A stretch of DNA of 64,000 nt from Hawksworthiomyces lignivorus (GCA_002917075.1 NTMA01000069.1:147178-211177); one strand, 5' to 3'; counted from the first letter of the stretch, positions 11,663 through 24,407 are shown. Numbers and translations are program-made. Notes: generated from the sequence alone by a model not told the origin.

Positions 11663-14592
11663 CTGTATTTTTTTTTTCCTTTTTCTTTTTCGGTGAGACA
11701 ATAGAACAAATAGGTTTACAGATCAGCTAAATGGAGCAGAAGCCCACAAAAAAAATAAAAAATAAAAAATAAATAACGCAGCCTTCTGGCGAAATAGAAA
11801 ACAAAGTAAGCTTTCTTGGCGATGGAACCTAGATCGGGGCTCCCGCTGCCAAGACCCAACGGCGTTGATTTTTGGGGGAAGCTCTGCTGTACCCCAGCTT
11901 TTGCTTTATTTTTGGTTCTCTGGCCTCATTTTTATTTGTTTTCCTTGAGACGTCTATACAAAGGAGCCCATGAATACGTCACCCTCTTGTCTCCGCTTCT
12001 CCATCGTCCAACCCTTCTAGTCTTCGTCACGTATCTCCCTCTCTGTCTTTCTACGTTGCACGGGTGCAAGAAACACGCCAGAAAAAGACCAGCGGGTCAA
12101 AAAGCATGCCAAAAAGGCGGTCCCAGCTTGGGAAAGCAGGAGACCAGAGTCGAAAGAGAGCAGAGCCAGGGCAAGAAAGCCACAAAGATAACGCCAAGAC
12201 CGGCGATTGGCAGCTCCACAAATACGACCCCACGTCTCCCTTGAGTCCACCATGACCACTACATGTAGATCGGGCTAGGCGCAGCCAGCACGGCCAGGGG
12301 TATTACTCAAACAATGGGAAATGGCCTGGCCCTTCTGCTCAAGAGGATGGGAGAACGGCTTTCGCTTCTCGATACGGGTGTCGTAAGATGCGCTTCTAGA
12401 GGAGAGATAAGGGCAGGGCGACTCGTTCTGGCTCCTCTTGGTAGCCAATAAAATCGGCGAAGTCCGGGTCTTTTGACATCACGGATTCACGTAAACAGGA
12501 TATTTTTTCTACTTTGAGCATGCGCAATCATTGTACTTTCGATAGTTTTTGTGGTCATTTGACAGTTTTAAACCCATACGAATGTGGAAAATGCAAGAAG
12601 CGACTCTTGCAGAGAGACACTGACAGACAGCCACAAACGCAGCAGAGGGGTCTGAATGAGGAAAACGGAACCGAGAGCTTGCTGTGGCTGAAGAGCTTGC
12701 CTGTGTGGGAGCTTTCTGAGAATAGGACAATGTGAGGATGCAGAATTCATGCAAATAAGTATTTAGTCCACAGGACGTCACTCTGGCACATCATATAAGT
12801 CATGCACATGGATTTGGGGGGGGGGGGGGGGGGGTAGGATTGTCCTCTGCCCGCAAGGCATAACAATGGCCTGATCCGAAGTCGTGGACAGCCACGCATG
12901 GGAAGTGTCTTCTAGAAGGTAAGGCTCCGCTCACTTCTCGTGGCCTCCACGTGATATAATTGCGATTTTGCGACGTCGAGCAAGTGCCCTCAGGGAACGA
13001 GAGAGCAGAGAGCCAAGTGTTTTGTCAAGAGGCTGCAAGGCTCTCCTCCAGGCGGGCATGAAAGTGTAAATTTGTTCCTGCATAACAGTTCATATTCGCT
13101 GTTTCTATCCATCCTCCTGTTTGCGATTTCATGGCTGCGATGGGTCTGCCATTTATTCTTTTATCTGGCTCCATTAGAGAAAAACCTGGTAGTCCTTGTC
13201 GACGCGAGTGGATCGTGGAAGGAATCGAAAGCCGAAAGATGTCCTTGCATAGACCGCCTTATGTTCTCCTTCGTCCCGCTTCTTCTTTCCAAATTCTTCT
13301 GATCCTTTGCTTAAGAGGATTATTCTCTGCTATGATCGTCTCGCAGCTTTTCCTACGACGTAGTGGCTCCATTTTCGTTGACCGGTTAAATAGCAATGAG
13401 GGAACGGGGAAGACCGAGCTGACGAAAAGACGGGGATCTGTTCCGCTTCGCAGGCCAGTTTACCCTTGCGACTGTTTCTTTCGCTTCCTTCTTCCTATTT
13501 TTCATTTGCACGTCAATGCTAATCTTGGAAAAAGAAAGTCAAAGAAAGAGAAGCGAGCAAGAAACCCAAAGGAATGCTCCCCTCCCTCTTCTCCTTCGTC
13601 AATGGAAGAATGGCGCTTGGCAGCCAACAAAAGGGGAATAGGAGAAAAAAAAAAAGGACCAAGATATAACAAGATCAAGTCAAATGCAAAAATTTGTACA
13701 ACACTTTTCACTTCTTTTTTCATATTTTTTTTTTATTTGTTGTGCGGCCTAAAATTGCAGGCACGGTGAAAGTCTTCTGAAAGGTCTCTGCTCTGCAGAT
13801 GACGCAAATAAAGTAAAATGGTGCTGTGACAAGAAAACTGGAGGGACAGGTGGATCAGAAAGCAGTAAGACTCGCCAAGACGTAGAAACGGAACAAGCAA
13901 CCCCAATATGGATATATAATAAAGAGTGCTAACCCTGGAGACTGTATTGCTAAAGGCTACGTGAGTGGATGCTGTATGTTAGATGGGCAATTAGATGAAA
14001 ATGGAAGAAGACGAACAAGGGGCAAAATAGGCGAAGTCTTGTCGATCCCGGCACGCAGAGTAACTAACACACCGTCGACGCGCTTTAATGAACTTCCCCC
14101 AGGCCATTTGTGCTGGACAGCCGCCTTCGCGTAAAGTAGTTGTTGGCTCTTCTTGGCCTCGTTTGCCCCAGAAAAGGCAAATATCGAGGCCATGCCAGAC
14201 TTTGGGAGATGCCTCTGTTATATATCCCGTTTTGAACCCTATTTCGTAGTTTTGTTTTCTCTTGATGTCTATTGTGATGGTGGACCCCTTCGTCGTGCTC
14301 TCATGCCTCGTCCGTACACTGCGAATCTATGACAACGAAGACCAAAAGTTTCCTGGGAAGGAAATAAAAATTGGAAAATTGGAAAATTGGAAGAGAGAAA
14401 CACAAGACCGGATGGGTTTTTCTGCTTGCAGTCTTTCTCGGCCGACCAACCATGTGAATTCATAGGAGAGTGCCTGCTCCCTGTGAGACTCGGTCCAACT
14501 TCGATACATGTCATCGCCCATTCTATTTTATTGCGTTAAATTTAATTTGTCTTGTTTCTTAAAGGAGGAGAAAGCGACACCATCAGGGAATA
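11663..14592. other. Gene-free spacer, 2.9 kb
   Basis: This is the divergent upstream region of the PPxY gene and the rhodopsin-like gene. It carries a 19-nt poly-G run (12816-12834). Frames such as the one at 13131-13769 lack codon structure, conserved motifs or plausible splice partners. The last few hundred bases probably hold the promoter of the membrane-protein gene. Confidence 0.5.
12816..12834. repeat. Poly-G homopolymer, 19 nt
   Basis: Nineteen consecutive G in non-coding sequence. Confidence 0.9.
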
Positions 14593-17154
14593 ATGTCGAT
14601 TAGCAGTGCCGCCGCAACAGCGGTGGCTACGACGTTGGCGACGCTGACGACGACCATCGCTACGGCGACCGAAACGACACCGTCAGCCGACGCAACCGGT
14701 ACGCCAGCGCCCGACTATGGCCAGGACCACCACCACCACCCCACTGACAGCCGCCGAGGCGTCATCATCGGCGTCATCTCGTTCATCCTGCCTTTCACCA
14801 CGGCAGTCGTGCTGCTGCGGTTCTACACCCGCCACTATCTGAGCCGGGCCGTTGGCGCCGACGACTGGATGATGCTGGTGTCACTTGTGCTTGCCATCGT
14901 TGACGGCGCAACCATGCTTATGATGACGACGCAGGGCCTCGGCCGTCACATGTGGACCATCGCGCCAGAAGCTGTGAAGTCGTACAACATGGTACCAATT
15001 TTTTTGCCCTCCCTTGACGTAAGGTTCTGCAGAGTGATTTCGAAGCTGACTTCCGGACGCGCAGTACTTTTACTTGTCCATCGTCTTCTACTACAGCTGC
15101 CTTGGTACGGTCAAGGCGGCTATCTTGTTGCAGTACCTGCGCGTGTTCGCCGTTAAGATGCGCAAGATCACCATCGTGGCGCTGGTGTTGATCGGCCTCT
15201 GGAGCACGGCGTTGGTGCTTGTGTCCATCTTCGCCTGCCACCCCATCCAGGGGTTCTGGGACAGGGATGTGCCGGCTACCTGCGTGCCCGACCTGCCGCA
15301 GTGGTACGTCAACGCGGCCGGAAATATCGCCACCGATAGTAAGTGCCCCAGTGCCTTGTGTTTTGCCCACCGAAATTTCCGTCTGACCACGGCCTAGTCA
15401 TCATCTTCACGCTGCCCATCCCCGTGCTGTGGCACCTCAACCTACCGCGGTCGCAGCGGCTGTCGCTCATCGGCATCTTCTGCCTGGGCTTCTTCACGTG
15501 CACCATCTCGGTCATCCGCATCACCTTTCTCAATCTCAACGGCGACGACACGTACGCCAACGTCGCGGCCGCCTGCTGGTCCATCGGCGAGCTGTGCTGC
15601 GCCATTGTGTGCTCGTGCCTGCCCACGCTGCGGCCCGTCTTCTTCCGCCTGCTGCCGGCCCCGCTGCGGCACAACCACAACCGCCCCAGCACGCCGCACC
15701 CGCGCTCGTCCAGCAACAACCACCGCCGGCAGTCGGCTGGCTACCTCGGCGCCGACAGCGGCCTGGGCAGCCCCGACAGCGAGGGCTACCGGCTCAAGTC
15801 GGTGCGGTGGAGCGCTAGCCCCACCAGCCCGCTACCAATCCTGGGCCACTTCGAAGACGGCGTCAGTGACGACGAGGGCGTGCGCGCCATGGGGCTCGCC
15901 TCCAACAAGAGGTCGTCGCGGGCGAATAACAACAACGACAGTGGCCGCTACGGCGCCGCTGCCGCCGCCTCCTACTACAACCGCTTCTACCACCACTTCC
16001 ATCCTCGCGACGGCGGCGGCGGCGGCGGCGGCGGGCGCACGGCGTCGCAGAACACGACGATGCTCAACAAGGCGGGCCTCAGCTTCGCGACGACCAGCCG
16101 GCTGCGCAGCAGCAGTAGCAACAGCAGAAGCAGCTCGACGAGCCGCAGCGGCGACAGCGACCTGGAGCGGCACACAAACGCCCAGGCGGCCGCCGCGGGG
16201 CGCGACTACGACCGCCAGCACGAGGACCCTGAGAAGCGGGCCATCGCCGCAGCAGCAGCAGCAGCGACGGCGGGTACGAGTCCCGCGACCATAACGCCGC
16301 CGCCACCACCGCCACCGCCGCTACCCGCTGCTGTCACCCTGCCGAGCACGCCGTCGAGGCGGTCGCTGCGCGATCTGATCCCCGGCGGGACGCCGCGGGC
16401 GTACCGCGGCAGCCGCGGAAACAGCCGCAGCAACTCCCCCCGCGCGCGCCCCGACGACCGCGGCGACAGCACCGGCCGCCGCGGCAATTTCTACAGCAGC
16501 AGCAGCACCGAGAGCCTGGCGCAGGCGGCGCAGGCAGACAGCAAGAATGCCGGCAACGGCAGCAGCGGCAGCAGCAATAGCAACAACAACAATAATAATA
16601 ATCACAGCAACAGCGTCACGTCGGCGCTCCGCGAGGCCGCGGCTGGCATAACGTTCTTCTTGTCAGACGACGACGACAGCAAGCGGCGCGGGGGCAAGAC
16701 GTCGCCGTCGTCGTCGTCGTCGTCGCCGTCGCCCTCTTCATCGCCGACGCGCGCGCACTCGCCGTCGCCAACGCCCCCGCGCTCCTACAGCTACAGCCAC
16801 CTGCGCCGCATGGCCGCTGCTGTAGGGGCCGGCGTGGGTGCTGCCGTTGGCGCAGGGCTCGGAAACAATAACAACAACAACAACAACGGAAGCGGGAGCA
16901 ATGGGAATGCGGCAAACGGGGGTTCGGCACATCCGCTTAATGCCCCTGCCATCGCGCCAAACGCGGCGCTGAACCCTGGCGATCCTCTAGCCATGGACCG
17001 CGACGCGTATCTTGGCCTGCGGCAGGGCACGGTGACATCAATTGAGGCAGGAAGGCCGTCCACAGCGGAGGCAGAAGCAGCAGGCTGGGAGCTGCCGACA
17101 GGCCCTGGCATTCAGATCCGGCGGGAGGTGGCACAGAAAGTGGGACCGGCTTGA
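14593..17154 (+). CDS. Rhodopsin-fold (PTH11-like) integral membrane protein with long disordered tail
   Basis: Exons are 14593-14991, 15065-15338 and 15398-17154, giving about 809 residues; both introns are GT-AG and in frame. Residues about 55-345 carry seven hydrophobic segments of the fungal rhodopsin domain (formerly DUF3433/PTH11-type). Family landmarks are RFYTRHYLSRAVGADDWMM after helix 1, the WHLN loop and a final CLPTLRP. There is no CFEM domain ahead of it. The remaining ~460 residues are low complexity: runs of Gly, Asn, Ser, Pro and Ala encoded by GGC, AAC/AAT, TCG and GCA repeats. The family sits in the plasma membrane, and some members sense surface or chemical cues; ligand and coupling are unknown here. 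The tail is much longer than the usual 50-150 residues and is presumably cytosolic. Confidence 0.88.
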
Positions 17155-18215
17155 CGCCTGTAGGACAGTACATCTCGTGACAGACACGGCCATGCGTTGC
17201 GAAATAGACGTCAATCGACGAGCCTGGCGAGCCGAGGCCAGATGCACAATGTTAAGCGTAATACCCGGCTCAGCTAATGCCAAGCCGTACTTGAACATGA
17301 AGAATTTTCTTCTTCTGCTGAGGAAGAGGAGTCTTGGACGAGGCGCCGCCGGCTGGTCTTTCGCTCTATGTGTATTTATTCCTTGTAGAGACTAGCTGAT
17401 ATTGGAGAACTGGGGACGGTTCTCGAGACATACGACTTGTGATAGAGGTCAAGCGGAGTGTCCATAAAAGGAAAACTTAAGCGCTTCTCTTGGAAGCACT
17501 AATTCACTTCAATGATACCCATCAGATCACCGTTTCTACACGGACACATATATCGGAAGTCAGTGGAGCGGCAATTAAGTGACAATGGCAAACAAAACAT
17601 ATGAGAAACCTGACAGGCCGAGTTGACCTTTGTTTCCTCATTTTGCACTTTGCTCTGATCCACCAACAGAATTTGCGCATCTCGAAAAAAAATCACAACG
17701 AACACTTCCTCTTGAGAAGAGCTAGATCCGAAGTGCGTGTTTCTTATGTTCATATTGATAAAGATACGATTGTTTATCATATGGGTGTGCATAATTTTGC
17801 GAGATTTTTATTATTCAGAAAGTATCCTTTTTGCAAGTGTCCACTACCTGTTCTAATGCATCCCTCGTGACTTTCTATGTTGTCTCTCCCAACAAACCTC
17901 TATATGAGAAGGTTTTTTCTTATGGCTGCCATGAATATGCATATTTATTTCGTCTCTACACAAAATTCTATCACGTACGGCCATAGATACTGGAAAGCAC
18001 GGGATCCCGTCCGCTCTCCCCTAGTTAAACCAGTAATCGGCGGATTAGTAGTTGGGTCGGTGACGACCAGCGAATACCCGCTGCTGTACGTTTTTTGCTT
18101 CTCTCTCTTTTTTTTTTTACGTATTTTTAATTTCTAGAGCTTGGCATGGGCGCTGTGTTACCATATATTCTGTTGTCTAAGCTGGGGTCTATTATCTATT
18201 GAGAATGTCAACTCT
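17155..18215. other. Gene-free spacer, 1.1 kb
   Basis: This lies between the 3' ends of the convergent membrane-protein and polyol dehydrogenase genes. It is AT-rich with T-runs near 18100-18120. I see no gene in it. Confidence 0.5.
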
Positions 18216-19726
18216 CTATAAGTCATCCACGACTTGTACCTTAATGCTTCCATTTCTTGTGTCAGAACATGTGTTGAGGGCCTCTATGGCCTTTTCTAGA
18301 GGGAACGTATGGGAGACCAATTCTTTGAGGCTGATGATGCCTCCACTCAGACAGGCAATGCCCGCTGGCCAGGTGTCTCGATATCTGTTGATAAATTTGA
18401 GATCAATCTGGTAGATAGTTCCGGAGGCGTCAGTATCTTCAGCGTTGTACCAGAAACAAAATATAAAGGCAAAAAAAAAAAAGTATGTTACCTCCGCAAG
18501 TGACAGATGCATAAACGGCAGGTTGTTCATGATGGACTTGCCGACGCCGATGACCATCACGGTGCCACCTCTTCTCACAGCAAAACTGGCAGTAATCACG
18601 CTGCTCTCAATGCCCGTGCACTCGAGGACCACCCGTGGAGCAAAGTACGGGTTCTCCGCTGCGCCGAACAGTGCTCTTATTCTTTCTGCCTGCTCCTCGC
18701 CGCTGAGAGACAGATCTACCAGATATGTGGTGCAGGTTGGAACGTATGCCTTGGCAAATTCCAGCCGCTTGGGCTCGACATCGGTTATGACAATGGGATG
18801 CGCACCGGAGGCCCGTGCCGCAGCAAGAGCAATCAGACCAATGGGTCCGGCACCGCAGATCAGCACGGGGTGGCCGAGAGACAGCCCGCCGCGTTGGATG
18901 CCGTGCAAGACCACGCTGAGGGGCTCGAGAAGCGCAGCCTCGGCAAAGCTCACGTTGTCGGGAATCCTGGCAACGCAGGCGAGTTAGATCCGAAGCGGGA
19001 AATGGGTATCGGGAGCAAGACAGCAAAGCAACAGATGGGCGCGAGGGAGTGGGAGGCTCACTTGTGGAGCCACTTTGCAGGATGCACCTTGTATCTCTGC
19101 AGAGTCCCGTGGTAAGGATACACGCCAGCGAACTGTACATCCTCACAGAGGTTGTACCGGCCGTCCAGACACAGGAAGCAAGAGCCGCATGGAACGCCGG
19201 GTTCCACCGCCACGCGGTCGCCTATCAAAGCACACGTGTATCAGCTTGAATTGAACAACTAAAAGTCTGCCACAATATGGCGCTTGCCAGAATGTCTGAG
19301 AGCGCAGAATCATGTAGAGCGTACCAGGTACCAGATTATCCACTCCGGGACCGCATTCGATCACCACGCCGGCCGCTTCATGGCCGAGGATGCAGTCGCC
19401 TTCTACGACGAGCGACCCGATCCGGCCCGCCTTCCAGAAGTGAATGTCCGACCTGAACAATTCGCCAGTCAGTTTCGAGTCGTATTTGGCGCCTCAGAGG
19501 CCGCTGATGTAGCCATCACCGCAACTCACCCGCAGATGCCTGTTGCCTTGATGTGGACGAGAGCTTCGCCTGGCCCGGCCTTTCCGACGGGGGCTTCCTC
19601 CATCTTCAACTTGTGGTCCGCAGTCACCTGCAGCGATGGGTTCGGGTGCAACGCCTGCAGCCCATTGCCATTGACTTCTGTTGTGATGATCCCCATTTTT
19701 GCCTTGCGTTCGATGGAAATGCTCAA
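18216..19726 (-). CDS. L-arabinitol 4-dehydrogenase-like polyol dehydrogenase (zinc MDR)
   Basis: Five exons: 19726-19530, 19452-19325, 19221-19062, 18966-18492 and 18407-18216, giving about 383 residues, matching fungal LAD/sorbitol dehydrogenases. Catalytic zinc ligands are Cys65 (GICGSD), His90-Glu91 (LGHEAAG) and Glu176 (LLEPLS). The structural-zinc cysteines 120, 123, 126 and 134 are all present. The cofactor fold is GAGPIG (200-205) with Asp224 (ITD), the acidic residue that favours NAD+. The enzyme should oxidise a C5/C6 polyol such as L-arabinitol, xylitol, sorbitol or galactitol to a ketose; which one is not readable. A second Met 10 codons downstream is an alternative start. It is divergently paired with the DAS-like transketolase over 427 bp, suggesting co-regulation. 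Confidence 0.92.
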
Positions 19727-20153
19727 GTTGTTGCTTTGTCACTCCGGTTGGGTCATTTCGTAGAAGGAATACAAACTACCCCAAGATGATATAAGGGGAA
19801 AAAGGAACGGATAAAGAGAAATGAATAACATCTCTGGTGAACTGCATAGCCACCGTGGAGTAAATTGATAATATGTCTGGGCCAGGCGATAGTGGCTCGC
19901 AGCGTGCTTCTCATTTCCTTTCCTGGTCAGAGTCCCACTCATCTCGAACGGGTGCTTGGAATTGCCACACTGGGAACCGCCTCTAAACTGAGTGTAAGTG
20001 CGTAGTAAGTAGCCTGGACAGAAGCAAGGAGAAATAATATGCTCAATCTTCTGCTGTCGACATGGCAGACACAATATTTTCAAATACTCGAATAACTTGC
20101 ATCTTGCAACATATTGTTTTGTCTTCAACGTTACCGTCTTGCACCTCATCGCA
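19727..20153. promoter_or_regulatory. Divergent promoter between polyol dehydrogenase and DAS-like transketolase
   Basis: This 427-bp interval separates the two start codons and must carry both promoters. I looked for the XlnR-type core GGCTAA/GGCTAG on both strands and found only near misses (ATAGCC, GTAGCC), so control by the usual xylan regulator is not supported by the sequence. Confidence 0.6.
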
Positions 20154-22631
20154 ATGGCGCCCGGAGTTGTCGAGACTGCAATTGGCGCTGCTGAATCTGC
20201 TACTGGCGGCCCAGCCAGTGTTCAGAGTGTTCCAAAGAAGATAGTCGAGCTGGAAGGCCAAGAGTCGCATGATCTTGTTCTGAAGAGTTTTCGTCTGCTG
20301 GTCGCGGACCTTTGCCAGCAGTTCAATGGCGGCCATCCAGGGTGAGTAGTGAACGCCATGCGTTTTGAAGCATACATTTCCTGGCTCGCTTTGCACTGAC
20401 ACCAGACGTCTGGGAAGGGGTGCCATTGGCATGGCTGCCATCGGCGTTGCGCTGTGGAAGTACGTGATGCGGTATGCGCCGCACAGCCCGGCCTGGTTCA
20501 ACCGCGACCGCTTCGTCCTCTCTAATGGACACACCTGCCTCTTCCAGTACTGCTTCCTGCACCTCACCGGCTACAAGGCGATGACGTTCGACCAGCTCAA
20601 GTCCTACCACTCTGAGCGCGTTGATGCGCAGTGCCCCGGCCACCCGGAGATCGAGCACGAAGGCATCGAGGTGACCACCGGGCCGCTTGGCCAAGGCGTC
20701 GCGAATGCGGTGGGCTTGGCCATGGCAACAAAGCACCTGGGTGCTACTTTCAACAGGCCTGGATTCGATGTGGTGTCGAACCACACTTGGTGCATGATTG
20801 GTGACGCCTGTCTTCAGGAGGGCGTTGCGCTGGAAGCCATCTCTCTGGCGGGCCATTACCGGTTGAACAACTTGACGATCATGTACGACAATAACCAGAT
20901 CACCTGCGACGGGTCTGTCGATGTGCGTGATGAAAACAAAAACCTGTCAGACTTATGAAAAGGAAACTAAAAAAAAATGCTAACATTCTGCAGTTGACCA
21001 ATACAGAAAACATTAATGACAAGATGCGCGCCTGTGGGTGGAATGTCATTGACGTCGCAGACGGCTGCTTTGACATTCTTGGCTTGGTGAATGCGATGGA
21101 GGCATCGAAGCGCTCTGACCGGCCCACGTTCATCAACGTGCGGACTGTCATCGGCCTCGGCAGCAAAGTGGCCGGCACGGCCGATGCGCACGGCGCCGCT
21201 TTTGGCGCGGCAGATGTGGCCAACATGAAGAAGGCCAACGGCTTTAATCCCGAGGAGTACTTTGTTATTCCAGAGGAGGTCAGAGACTTCTACCGAGGCA
21301 TTCCAAGCAGGGGCGAGCGGTTTGTGAGGGAATGGGAAAACTTGGTCGGGGAATACAGCAAGCAGCACCCCGAGCTGAGCAGCCGCTTTCTTGCCAGAGT
21401 AGCCGGCGAGATCGACCCAAAGTGGGAGAGCATCGTGCCAGAAAAATCCCAGTTTCCGACCAAGGACACTGCAACGCGGGCATCTTCTGGCTTAGTGTTT
21501 AACAGCATTGCGAAGGAGATCGAGAACTTTATGGTCGGCACGGCAGATCTCAGCCCTTCTGTGTACATGGCGTGGCCAGGCATGGTGGATTTCAATCATG
21601 TAAGATCTAGAATTTTCTTTGGCCTCTGATTAATTCATTGCGCGTGATGCTGATTTGGAACCCCCGAGGCAGCCTGATCTGCGCCCGACCCGTGGCTCTC
21701 CTGGCGCCTACAGCGGCCGCTACATCCACTACGGTGTCCGAGAGCATGCCATGTGTGCCATTGCCAACGGCCTAGCCGCCTTCGCCCCCGACACGATTGT
21801 GCCGGTGACGTCGTCGTTCTTCATGTTCTACATCTACGCGGCGCCAGCCGTTCGGATGGGTAAGTACCTCCCGCGGGCCAAAGTCATGCATAAGGTGACC
21901 CTTTATTGGATAAAAAATCAAGTACGAGTTTGCTGACAGCCAAAACAGGTGCTCTCCAGCGGCTCCATGCCATTCACGTGGCGACGCACGACTCTATCGG
22001 CATGGGCGAGGACGGCCCGACGCACCAGCCGATCGAGCTGGCGGCGCTGTACCGCGCCATGCCGAACCTGCTGTACATCCGGCCGGCCGACAGCGAGGAG
22101 ACGGCGGGCGCGTATCTGGCGGCCATCCGGGCGCGGGGCACGCCGTCCATCATCTCAACGAGCCGGCACGCGGTGCCGCAGCTGGCGGAGACGCGCCGCG
22201 ACGGCGTCCTGCGCGGCGCCTACGTGCTGCAGGAGAACGACCGGGCCGCGCTGACACTGATCGGCGTCGGCGCGGAGCTCAGCCACGTCGTGGCGGCCGC
22301 TGCACGGCTGCGCGAGCAGCACGGCATCGAGAGCCGCGTCGTCAGCTTCCCGTGCCAGCGCCTGTTCGAGGCGCAGCCGCTCGCGTACCGCCGCGCGGTG
22401 CTGCAGCGCCACCGCACCAAGGTCGTCGTCGCCGAGCCGTACGCGCCCAATGGCTGGGAGCGCTACGCCGACGCGGGCGCGTCGGTGCGGCGGTTCGGCC
22501 ACAGCCTGCCCGGCAAGGCGGCGTACAAGTACTTTGGGTTCGACGCTGACGCGTTGGCGGCAAAGATCCTCTCCTACGTAGAGCAGCTCAAGCACGACGA
22601 GCTGCTGGCGCGCGAGTTCGTAGACTTGTAG
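20154..22631 (+). CDS. Transketolase of the dihydroxyacetone synthase (formaldehyde transketolase) type
   Basis: Exons are 20154-20341, 20406-20922, 20994-21599, 21673-21859 and 21949-22631, giving about 726 residues; every junction is GT-AG and in frame. Transketolase landmarks are present: GGHPG, SNGHTCLFQY, PGHPE, TTGPLGQG, the thiamine-diphosphate motif from GDACLQEG to DNNQ, DTATR, REHAMCAIANG and HDSIGMGEDGPTHQP. Several positions follow methylotroph dihydroxyacetone synthases rather than housekeeping transketolase: SRHAVPQL instead of SRQ-, FPCQRLF, and CDGSVDLTNTE. Known DAS enzymes move a C2 unit from xylulose 5-phosphate to formaldehyde, making dihydroxyacetone and glyceraldehyde 3-phosphate in peroxisomes. 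The C-terminus here (EFVDL) is not a canonical SKL-type PTS1, so a cytosolic location is likely. The acceptor is inferred, not shown. Confidence 0.9.
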
Positions 22632-23196
22632 CGTTAGAGCTGTGTTCGCAATAGATTAAACAAGCAGGGGCTTAACCTCTTTAGATTTTGGTCGTCACAT
22701 CGATTTAGAAGGAAATGCACGCAGTAACAACACACAAATGATTTCACTATCTACATGCTAGAGAATTTGAAACCACTATGGTTCAAGCGTGGGGATGCTG
22801 AAAGAAGCTCAACGGACTGACTAAGAGGCATCGTGTGGCATACTTCTCGCCCTCATGACTTGATAGATAGTTTGCATGCTGCGGCGCCATGTTTTGCATA
22901 GCGCGAGCGCAGTTAGACGAAATCGTTGGCGCTCAAGGTCAATTCTCCACAGTGAGGCAATAAACTTTGCTGATACTTCGTCTCGGGCAATTCCTGTTAC
23001 ACTATTCGCAGATTTTATTTTCACGCTAGGTATCCCAAATAGGAAATGCTAAGCACCCGCACTCTGAAGATATCTGTAAATGAGTATGAAAAGAAGCAGG
23101 AGCTGCAAGAGATCAATGCCTCTGCATTCTTCGTGTTTGTCTTTTCGCTTGCTCTAGATATCATTAGTTCCTTTCATCAAACCACTACAAAAATTA
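22632..23196. other. Spacer between DAS-like and aldo-keto reductase genes
   Basis: This 565-bp tandem intergenic region is AT-rich. It must hold the 3' end of the transketolase and the promoter of the reductase. I see no further gene or repeat. Confidence 0.5.
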
Positions 23197-24313
23197 ATGA
23201 TCAATACCCCTGCCGTTAAGCTCGCCTCCGGGCACGAGATGCCCCTTGTGGGCTTTGGTCTCTGGAAGGTACCCAAAGAGACAGCGGCGGAATCAGTATA
23301 CAATGTGAGTGTAGTTTGACTTGTCTCTTGCAAAGGATAAAATGAGCCAAGGGATTCTTATCAAAGCCATTCACCACAGGCCATCAAAGCTGGCTACCGC
23401 CTTTTTGATGGAGCATACGATTACCAGAACGAAAAAGAGGCCGGTGAGGGCATCCGCCGGGCCATCGCCGAAGGATTAGTTAGGCGAGAGGAAATCTTTA
23501 TCACGACTAAGCTATGGAACAACTACCACCGGAAAGAGCATGCCTTGCAGATGGGCCGCGAACAGAACGAGTCGTGGGGTCTGGGATACATTGACTTGTA
23601 CCTCATCCACTTCCCGTGTGCCCTAAAGTACATCGACCCTGCCGCGCTCAAGTATCCAGTAAGCAGAATCGAATTGTTCAACTTGAAAAGTTTTTAGGGC
23701 TAAAACATCGAAGGGGTGGTGGATGGAAAGCGAGAGGACGACGGTCGAGCTCGACAAGGTTCCGATGCAAGAGACCTGGAGCGCGATCGAACAACTCGTG
23801 GACGAGGGCATCATCCGCAGCATCGGTGTTAGCAACTTCCAGCCACAGCTCCTATATGATCTCCTGAGCTATGCACGGCACCCCGTGTCGTCGCTGCAGA
23901 TCGAGCACCATCCATACTTGGTGCAGAAAGGACTCGTCGAGACTGCCCAGGCGAACGGCGTTGTCGTCACGGGCTACTCATCCTTCGGGCCTCAGTCGTT
24001 CCTTGAGCTTCCTGCTGAGTTCTCCAAGAAGGCCAAGAATATTTCCACACTCTTTGAGGCCGAGCCAATCGTGAGCCTGGCGAAGAAGTATAGCAAAACG
24101 CCTGCGCAGATTCTTCTGCGCTGGGCAACTCAGAGGAACATTGCTGTCATTCCAAAGTCAAACAACGAGAAGAGAATGCAGGAAAATCTCGATGTGACCT
24201 CGTTTGATTTCACGGAGGTGGAATTGCAGTCTATCAATAATCTAGATATTGGATTGCGCTTCAATGATCCGGGCTTCTATCTACCCAACAATCCCATCCA
24301 CGCGTTTGCGTAA
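23197..24313 (+). CDS. Aldo-keto reductase, D-xylose reductase-like
   Basis: Exons are 23197-23304, 23380-23658 and 23714-24313, giving about 328 residues, the usual xylose reductase length. The third exon uses an AAG acceptor at 23713, because the nearer TAG would put a stop in frame. The AKR tetrad is complete: Asp46, Tyr51 (DGAYDYQNE), Lys80 (TTKLWN) and His113 (LIHFP). IPKSNNEKR near the end is the NAD(P)H 2'-phosphate pocket of the xylose reductase group, and QIEHHPYL and [13 protein letters not shown] are further signatures. The expected reaction is reduction of an aldose (D-xylose, L-arabinose) or a small carbonyl such as dihydroxyacetone or glyceraldehyde. It follows the DAS-like gene on the same strand. 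A paralogue of the main xylose reductase is possible. Confidence 0.9.
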
Positions 24314-24407
24314 AAGTGCTGTCATCTGTATGTGCCGAGAAAGCTTAGAGAACATGTGAATAGATCATCTATAGTCGTATTGAATGTAATGCCAACTGTA
24401 GCAATTT

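Noticed and set aside
12017..12259. An upstream exon for the PPxY gene on the minus strand
   Set aside because: The frame looks random (mixed hydrophobic runs, no GC-rich coding bias), and no good donor joins it in phase to the exon starting at 11662.
13131..13769. A 212-codon + strand frame as a possible membrane protein
   Set aside because: It has mixed composition with poly-K and poly-F ends in AT-rich spacer, no conserved motif, and no codon bias like the neighbouring genes.
19727..20153. XlnR/Xyr1 binding sites in the divergent promoter of the sugar cluster
   Set aside because: Only GGCTAT and GGCTAC variants occur, not the GGCTAA/GGCTAG core.
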